Origin: Pleurodeles waltl
Lineage: Eukaryota; Chordata; Amphibia; Caudata; Salamandridae
Length of the DNA stretch: 64,000 nt
Reading direction: 5' to 3'
Assembly: GCF_031143425.1 (NCBI RefSeq)
Contig: NC_090441.1
Span: 222,080,928-222,144,927, forward strand
Every line of letters starts with the position of its first letter. The first letter of the stretch is position 1. This document shows, piece by piece, positions 57,869-64,000 of the stretch. The notes beneath the pieces are model-generated. The model was not told where the DNA came from, did not search any database, and saw only the letters and a program-made list of their open reading frames with translations. A program made the position numbers and the translations under genes.

Positions 57869-58460
57869 GCCTAGCCTGTGTCCCCAGCACTCCGTCCTGC
57901 AGTGCTCAACCCTCTGAGTTGTCCTCCAAAGTCGTGGGACCCTCCTTTGTGACTCTGAGCCAGCTCTGGTTCACAAGTCTTCTAAGTGCCTGCTCTGTTA
58001 CTTCTGTGGGTGCTGCCTGCTTTTGTGGGAGCTGTCTGAGTTGCTGAGCGCCCCCTCTGTCTCCTCCTCCAAGGGGTGACATCCTGGTCCTTCCTGGTCC
58101 CCAGCAGCACCCAAAAACCTCTACCACGACCCTTGCAGCTAACAAGGCTTGTTTTCGGTATTTCTGCGTGGGAACACTTCTGCAACCTTCAGCATGCCGT
58201 GGGGCATCTTCCATCCAAAGGAGAAGGTCCTAGCTCTCTTCGTTGTTGCAGAATCCTAAGCTTCTTCCATCCGGAGGCAGCTTTCTTGCACCTTCATCCG
58301 CGGTTTCCTGGCTACTGCCCTGCCTGAACACTATTGCGACTCTTGGACTTGGTCCCCTTGCTTTGCAGGTCCTCAGGTCCAGGAATCCGTCTTCAGTGCT
58401 TTGCTGGTGTTTGTGGTTCTTGCACAATCCCCCTATCACGACTATTGTGTCCCTTTGGGG
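57869..58460 (+). mobile_element. LTR fragment, sense (R/U5 part)
   Basis: Matches positions 1-502 and 60305-60583. It joins copy 4 gag abruptly at 57868/57869 and switches to an opposite-strand LTR piece near 58460. No TSD or terminus at either border, so it is a rearrangement junction. Non-coding. Confidence 0.75.
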
Positions 58461-59086
58461 TATATAGGTAATGACCTATATGTAGTGCACGCATGTAATG
58501 GTGTCCCCGCAGTCACAAAGTTCGGGGAAATGGCCCTGAACAATGTGGGGGCACCTTGGCTAGTGCCAGGGCGCCCACACACTAGGTAAATGTGCACCAA
58601 ACCTTCACCAAGTGAGTGTTAGACATATAGGTGACTTATAAACTACTTATGTGCAGTGAAAAATGGCTGTGAAATAATGTGGACGTTATTTCACTCAGGC
58701 TGCAGTGTAAGAATTGTCTGAGCTCCCTATGGGTGGCAAAATAAATGCTGCAGCCCATAGGGATCTCCTGGAACCCCAATACCCTGGGTACCTAGGTACA
58801 ATATACAAGGGAATTATAAGGGTGTTCCAGTGTGCCAATGAGAATTGGTAAAATTAGTCACTAGCCTGCAGTGCCAATTTTAAAAGCAGAGAGAGCATAA
58901 ACACTGAGGTTCTGGTTAGCAGAGCCTCAGTGATACAGTTAGGCACCACACAGGGAACACATATAGGGCATACTTTATGAGCACTGGGGTCCTGACTAGC
59001 AGGATCCCAGTGACACATAGGCAAAAACAAACATACATACAGTGAAAATGGGGGTAACATGCCAGGCAATATGGTACTTTCCTACT
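58461..59086 (-). mobile_element. LTR fragment, antisense (U3 part)
   Basis: Contains the ataggtaatgacctat palindrome, the 58670 copy of the gaaataa..ttatttc palindrome and two stem-loop units (58900-59020), and ends at the LTR terminus ctttcctac. Non-coding. Confidence 0.78.
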
Positions 59087-59274
59087 GTTAGCGGTCGATC
59101 CTTGGCAGAAGTCGAAGAGGAAAGTGCAGAGGAACTCTGGTGAGCTCTTGCATTCGTTATCTGAGGAATAGCCCAGAGGAGAGACCCTAAATAGCCCAGA
59201 GAGGAGGATTGGCTACTGAGAAAGGTAAGCACCTATCAGGAGGGGTCTCTGACGTCACCTGCTGGCACTGGCCA
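59087..59274 (-). mobile_element. LTR fragment, antisense (TATA region)
   Basis: Matches 40190-40378 and includes the complement of the TATA-like box (ccctaaatagcc, about 59182). It is out of order relative to the preceding piece. Non-coding. Confidence 0.75.
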
Positions 59275-59455
59275 TCACTGGTCCTGGAACACAGGAGCTA
59301 GATCCAAGTGACCCCGACAGTCCAGTGGTCCTCTGTCCAAATTTGGTGGAGATAAGTCCTTGCCTCCTGACCCCGACAGTCTAGTGGTCCTCTGTCCAAA
59401 TTTGGTGGAGATAAGTCCTTGCCTCCTGACTCCAGACAGTAATCCTGTGAAATAG
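59275..59455 (+). mobile_element. LTR fragment with a 60-bp tandem duplication
   Basis: Sense piece with the donor-region text tttggtggagataagtcc. A 60-bp unit (59311-59370) is repeated at 59371-59430 with one substitution seen. The donor-like site here is GATAAG. Non-coding. Confidence 0.75.
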
Positions 59456-60583
59456 GTGTGAAGGGCTGGGGAGGAGTAGCCTCCCCCAGCCTCTGGAAAT
59501 GCTTTGATGGGCACAGATGGTGCCCCTCTCTGCATAAGCCAGTCTACACCGGTTCAGGGATCCCCCAGCCCTGCTCTGGAGCGAAACTGGACAAAGGAAA
59601 GGGGACTGACCACTCCCCTGACCAGCACCTCCTAAGGAAGGTGCCCAGAGCTCCTCCGGTGTGTCCCAGACCTCTGCCATCTTGAATGCAGAGGTGTGAG
59701 GGCACAATGGACAGCTCTGAGTGGCCAGTGCCAACAGGTGACGTCAGAGACCCGCGCTGATAGGCTCTTACCTCTCTTGGTAGTCAATCCTCCTTTCTTG
59801 GTAGCCAAACCTCCTTTTCTGGCTATTTAGGCTCACTCCTCTGGGGAAATCTTCATATAATGAATGCAAGAGTCCCTCTTCGAATTCTGCCAAGGATCGA
59901 CCGCTGACTGCTCCAGGACGCCTGCAAAACTGCAACAAAGTAGCAAGACCACTACCAGCAACATTGTAGCACCTCATCCTGATGGCTTTCTCGACTGTTT
60001 CCTGGTGGTGCATGCTCTGGGGGTCATCTGCCTTCACCCTGCACTGGAAGCCAAGAAGAAATCTCCCATGGGTCGACGGAATCTTCCCTCTGCTAACGCA
60101 GGCACCAAAAGACTGCATCACCGGTCCTCTGAGTCCCCTCTCATCCTGATGAGCGTGGTCCCTGGAACACAGGAACTCTATCCAAGTGACTCCCACAGTT
60201 CAGTGATCCTTCAGTCGAAGTTTGGACTGCAAACCTGTGTACTGCGTGATTTGCAGCTGCTCCGGATCCTGTGCACTCTTCCAGGAGTTCCTTCGTGCAC
60301 AGCCTAGCCTGAGTTCCCAGTACTCCATCCTGCAGTGCTCAACCCTCTGAGTTGGCCTCTGGCGTCCTGGGACCCTCCTTTGTGACTCTGAGCCAGCTCT
60401 GGTTCACAAATCTTATAAGTGCATGTTCGGGTACTTCTGTTGGTGCTGCCTGCGTATGTGGGGGCTCTCTGAATTGCTGAGCGCCCCCTCGGTATCCTCT
60501 TCCAAGGGGCGACATCCTGGTCCTTCCTGGTCCCCAGCAGCACCCAAAAACCTCACTGAGATCTTTGCAGTTAGCAAGGCTTG
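59456..60583 (+). mobile_element. LTR fragment, sense (U3 to U5)
   Basis: Matches 51745-52930 of the solo LTR, with a deletion near 60220-60225. It includes a TATA-like box near 59822 and is cut at 60583 by another LTR. Non-coding. Confidence 0.78.
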
Positions 60584-61263
60584 TGTAGGAGGCTGGCCTG
60601 GCTTGTAGTGGGTACCAAGCGGTACTTATACTCTGTACCAGCTCCAGTTATCCCTTATTAGTGTAGAAGAGGTGTTTCTAGCAGTTTAGGCTGATAGAAG
60701 GTAGCTATAGCAGAGCAGCTTAGGCGGAACTAGGAGACGTGCAAAGCACCTACTATACCACTGGTGTCATATGCACAATATCATAAGAAAACACAATACA
60801 CAGATATACAAAAAATAAAGGCACTTTATTTTTATGACAATATGCCAAAAGTATCTCAGTGAGTACCCTCAGTATGAGGATGCCAAATATACACAAGATA
60901 TATGTACACAATACCAAAAATATGCAGTAATAGCAAAAGGAAGTAATGCAAGCAATGTAAAGTTACAGTAGATTGCAAAAGGAGCACATAGGTATAGGGG
61001 CAACACAAACCATATACTCCAAAAGTGGAATGCGAACCACGAATGGACCCCAAACCTATGTGAGGTTGCAGAGGGTTGCTGGGACTGTAAGAAAACAGTG
61101 AGGGTTAGAAAAATAGCCCCCCCAAGCCCCTGAAAAGTAGGTGTAAAGAGTACCTATAACCCCCAGAGAGCACAGAAGTCGTGATAGGGGGTTTCTGCAA
61201 GAAAGACCAACACCAGCAAAGCAACAACAGTGGATTTCCGGACCTGAGTACCTGTGAAACAAG
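60584..61263 (-). mobile_element. LTR, antisense, outer part (interrupted by LINE)
   Basis: Starts tgtaggaggctggcctgg, keeps the complement of AATAAA near 60818, and runs to 61263. It continues at 63834. Its far end is beyond the window. Non-coding. Confidence 0.85.
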
Positions 61264-61349
61264 TCAAATCAAATCAAATTAAATCATTAACATTTATAAA
61301 GCGCGCTACTCACCCGTGCGGGTCTCAAGGCGCTAGGGGAAAAGGGGGG

Positions 61350-62790
61350 TTACTGCTGCTCGAAAAGCCAGGTTTTTAGGAGTCTCCGGAATGCGGAGTG
61401 GTCCTGGGTGGTCCTGAGGCTGGTGGGGAGGGAGTTCCAGGTCTTGGCCGCCAGGAAGGAGAAAGATCTCCCACTCGCCATAGAGCGGCGGATGCGAGGG
61501 ACGGCAGCGAACACGAGGCCAGAGAAACGGAGGAGGCGGGTGGGGACGTAGAAGCTGAGGCATCGGTTGAGGTATTCCGGTCCCTTGTTGTGGAGGGCTT
61601 TGTGTGCGTGGGTGAGAAGTCGAAAGGCGATCCTTTTGCTGACTGGGAGCCAATGCAGGTGTCTCAGGTGAGCGGAGATGTGGCTGTTGCGGGGTACGTC
61701 GAGGATGAGGCGGGCCGAGGCATTTTGGATGCGTTGCAGGCGATTTTGGAGTTTGGCTATGGTCCCAGCATAGAGGGTGTTGCTGTAGTCCAGGCGGCTC
61801 GTGACGAGGGCGTGGGTCACGGTCTTTCTAGTGTCAGCGGGGATCCAGCAGAAGATCTTGCGGAGCATGCGGAGGGTGAGGAAGAAAGGCGGAGGACACG
61901 GCGTTGACTTGCTTGGTCATGGTGAGAAGAGGGTCCAAGATGAAGCCGAGGTTGCGGGCGTGGTTCGTGGGGGTCGGTGCGGTGCCGAGAGCCGTGGGCC
62001 ACCAGGAGTCGTCCCAGGCGGACGGGGTGTTGCCGAGGATGAGGACTTCCGTTTTTTCAGAGTTCAGCTTTAGGCGGCTGAGCCTCATCCAATCTGCGAC
62101 GTCCTTCATACCCTCTTTTAGCTTGGTCTTGGCGCTGGCGGGGTCCTTGGTGAGGGAGAGTATAAGTTGGGTGTCGTCGGCGTAGGAGGTGATGATGATG
62201 TCGTGCTTGCGTACGATGTTGGCGAGGGGGCTCATGTAGACATTGAAGAGTGTCGGGCTGAGCGATGAGCCTTGAGGTACTCCACAGATGATTTTGGTGG
62301 GGTGTGAGCGAAACGGAGGGAGGTAAACGCTTTGGGAACGGTTTGAGAGGAAGGAGGCGATCCAGTCCAGGGCCTGGCCTTGGATCCCGGTAGAGCGGAA
62401 GCAGGTGATTAGGGTGCGGTGACAGATGGTGTCGAAGGCAGCCGATAGGTCGAGGAGGATGAGGGCGACTGTTTCACCGTTGTCCATCAGGGTTCTGATG
62501 TCGTCTGTGACTGAGATGAGGGCAGTTTCCGTGCTGTGGTTGGTTCGGAATCCGGTTTGTGAAGGGTCGAGCAGGTTGTTGTTTTCCAGGAAGGTGGTCA
62601 GCTGTTTGTTGACGGTCTTCTCTATTACCTTGGCTGGGAAAGGCAGGAGAGAGATGGGGCGGAAGTTTTTCAGGTCGCTCGGGTCAGCCGTAAGTTTCTT
62701 TAGTAGGGCGTTGACTTCGGCGTGTTTCCAGCATTCGGGGAAGGTAGCAGAAGAAAAAGAAGAGTTGATGACGGCCTGGAGGTGCGGGCG
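61350..62790 (-). pseudogene. Reverse transcriptase of the second LINE
   Basis: LLDLSAAFDTICHRTL, VPQGSSLSPTLFNVY and the catalytic TSYADDTQLIL, then LHWLPVSKRIAFRLL and RSFSFLAAKTWNSLP. It is split by a frame change near 61850-61870 and another near 62700-62790. The YADD box is intact. Confidence 0.9.
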
Positions 62791-63833
62791 ATGATGTCGT
62801 TGGCTTTATTAAAGATGAAGTGAGGGCAGGGGTCCGAAGGGGCGCCTGAGTGGATAGAGTTCATGATGGATTTGGTTTCTTCAGTGTTGATGTGGGTCCA
62901 GGCGTTGAGGGTGATGGCCGGGGGTGCGGGTTCGGTAGTGTTTGGTTGGGTCTGGTGTCCGAAGCTGTCGTGGAGGTCGTTGATCTTGTGATTGAAGAAG
63001 GTGGCGAGGGATTCGCACAAATCCTGTGAGGGCGTGACGGCGTTGGCATTGGCGTTGGGGTTGGAGAACTCCTTGATGATGCTGAAGAGTTCTCTGCTGT
63101 TGTGGCTGTTTTTGTCCAGTCTGTCGGTGAGAAAGTTCCTTTTGGCAGCGCAGATCAGGTGGTGGTGTTCGCGGGTAGCGTTCTTGAGGGCGGTCATGTT
63201 GTCAGCGGTGTGGTCCTTGCGCCAGGCCTTCTCGAGGGTGCGACAAGTTTTCTTTGATTCTTTGAGGGTGTCAGAGAACCAGAGAGGTTTTTTGGTGTTG
63301 GTCTGTCGATGCGTGCGTTTGAGGGGAGCAAGGTTGTCTGCGCAGTTGGGGATCCAGTTTGTGAGGCTGAGGGCTGCGTCGTTGGGGTCGGTGGTGAGGG
63401 TGGGTTGGTTGGCGGCGAGTGCGGAGAAGAGTTGCTCTTCGGGGATCTTGTTCCACTGTCGACGAGGGATGGGTTGAGTGCGGAGGTGGCGGGTCTCGCG
63501 TCGGAATGTGAAGTGGACACAGCTGTGGTCGGTCCAGTGTAGAGCGGAGGTGTGGCTGAAGAAGATGTGTTTGCTGGCGGAGAAGATAGAGTCAAGCGTG
63601 TGTCCGGCGATGTGGGTGGCGGTGTTCACCAGTTGCTTGAGGCCGAGGTTGGCGAGGTTGTCGAGCAGGGCGGTGGTGTTGTGGTCGTTGTTCTGTTCCA
63701 GATGGAAGTTGAGGTCGCCTAGGAGGATGTAGTCCGGCGAGGCGAAGGCGTGCGGGGAGATGAAGTCGGCGATGGCTTCGCTGAAAGGGGCGCGTGGTCC
63801 GGGGGGTCGGTAGACGAGGGATCCTCTGAGGGT
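62791..63833 (-). pseudogene. C-terminal endonuclease and linker of the second LINE
   Basis: Blocks VYRPPGPRAPFSEA, DYILLGDLNFHLE (intact LLGDxN), AGHTLDSIFSAS and HWTDHSCVHF of the APE-type nuclease, then a linker to RT. The N-terminal half is absent because of 5' truncation. This frame is open for about 370 codons and keeps residues that the first LINE has lost. Confidence 0.88.
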
Positions 63834-64000
63834 GGGACCAAGTCCAAGAGTTGCGACAATGTCAAGAGTGGGCAGATGCCCAGGGAATGCCAGCTGAGGG
63901 TGCAAAGAAGCTGCCACCTAATGGAAGAAGCTTTGGATTCTGCAAGAACAAAGAAGACTAGGAACTTCCCCTTTGGAGGATGGATGTCCCACGCCGTTAA
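63834..64000 (-). mobile_element. LTR, antisense, continuation to window end
   Basis: gggaccaagtccaag... continues the LTR interrupted at 61263, matching 36060-36220. It runs off the window. Non-coding. Confidence 0.85.

Larger units (their letters stand above)
61264..63833 (-). mobile_element. Second L2/CR1-type LINE, 5'-truncated
   Basis: Same family as the LINE at 23259. It ends in a (GATTT)n tail (complement 61264-61285), preceded by the same 3' hairpin region (..gacccgcacgggt..). The 5' end breaks inside the endonuclease. The LTR joins as aacaag|gggacc, with no obvious TSD. Confidence 0.88.

Overview
The window looks like intergenic or intronic DNA from a very large, repeat-choked vertebrate genome. 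The element mix fits a urodele amphibian (newt or salamander): ~3-kb-LTR Ty3/gypsy-type elements, a Penelope-like element, L2/CR1-type LINEs, and PIF/Harbinger transposons with hairpin MITEs. The organism is an inference. I see no host gene, tRNA, rRNA, CRISPR or bacterial feature. Nearly every base can be assigned to a transposable element, most of them nested.

One LTR family dominates, with LTRs of about 2.95-3.15 kb, TGT...ACA ends and 5-bp target-site duplications (TSDs). Copy 1 (+, 503-9754, TSD gtgct) is young. Its two LTRs are the same length and differ at about a dozen sites by eye. It carries only a gag-protease ORF, fused to a cysteine-repeat tail and a remnant of the RNase H end. 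It sits inside an older (+) LTR (H1: 1-502 and 9760-10511), which itself lies inside the 3' LTR of copy 2 (-, 10512-18191), a deleted element with gag, protease and part of integrase. Copy 3 (-, 27139-38378, TSD gtaag) is structurally complete and has the order gag-protease-integrase-RT-RNase H. Integrase lies upstream of RT, as in the Gmr1 group of gypsy elements. Copy 4 (-, 38600-57868) has the same order but is decayed and 5'-truncated. A solo LTR (+, 41886-53815, TSD cagac) split its RNase H, and that LTR was in turn split by an 8.9-kb Harbinger transposon (41948-50889).

Other blocks: a Penelope-like element (18192-23054, -) with GIY-YIG and RT pseudogenes and a hammerhead-like ribozyme core; an L2/CR1-type LINE (23259-27032, -, TSD cataaga) inserted in LTR remnant H2, and a second 5'-truncated one (61264-63833, -); three MITEs (9881-10035, 15486-16075, 55374-55553); and a patchwork of LTR fragments in both orientations (57869-61263, 63834-64000).

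The Harbinger element carries a SANT/Myb-like gene, a HARBI1-type DDE transposase on the opposite strand, and a second SANT/Myb-like gene with a long coiled-coil/Pro-rich tail that contains a 63-bp coding minisatellite. All three show inactivating lesions. The two larger MITEs share the layout of its terminal inverted repeats, so they are plausible non-autonomous relatives. Copy 1 would need enzymes from an intact relative of copy 3.
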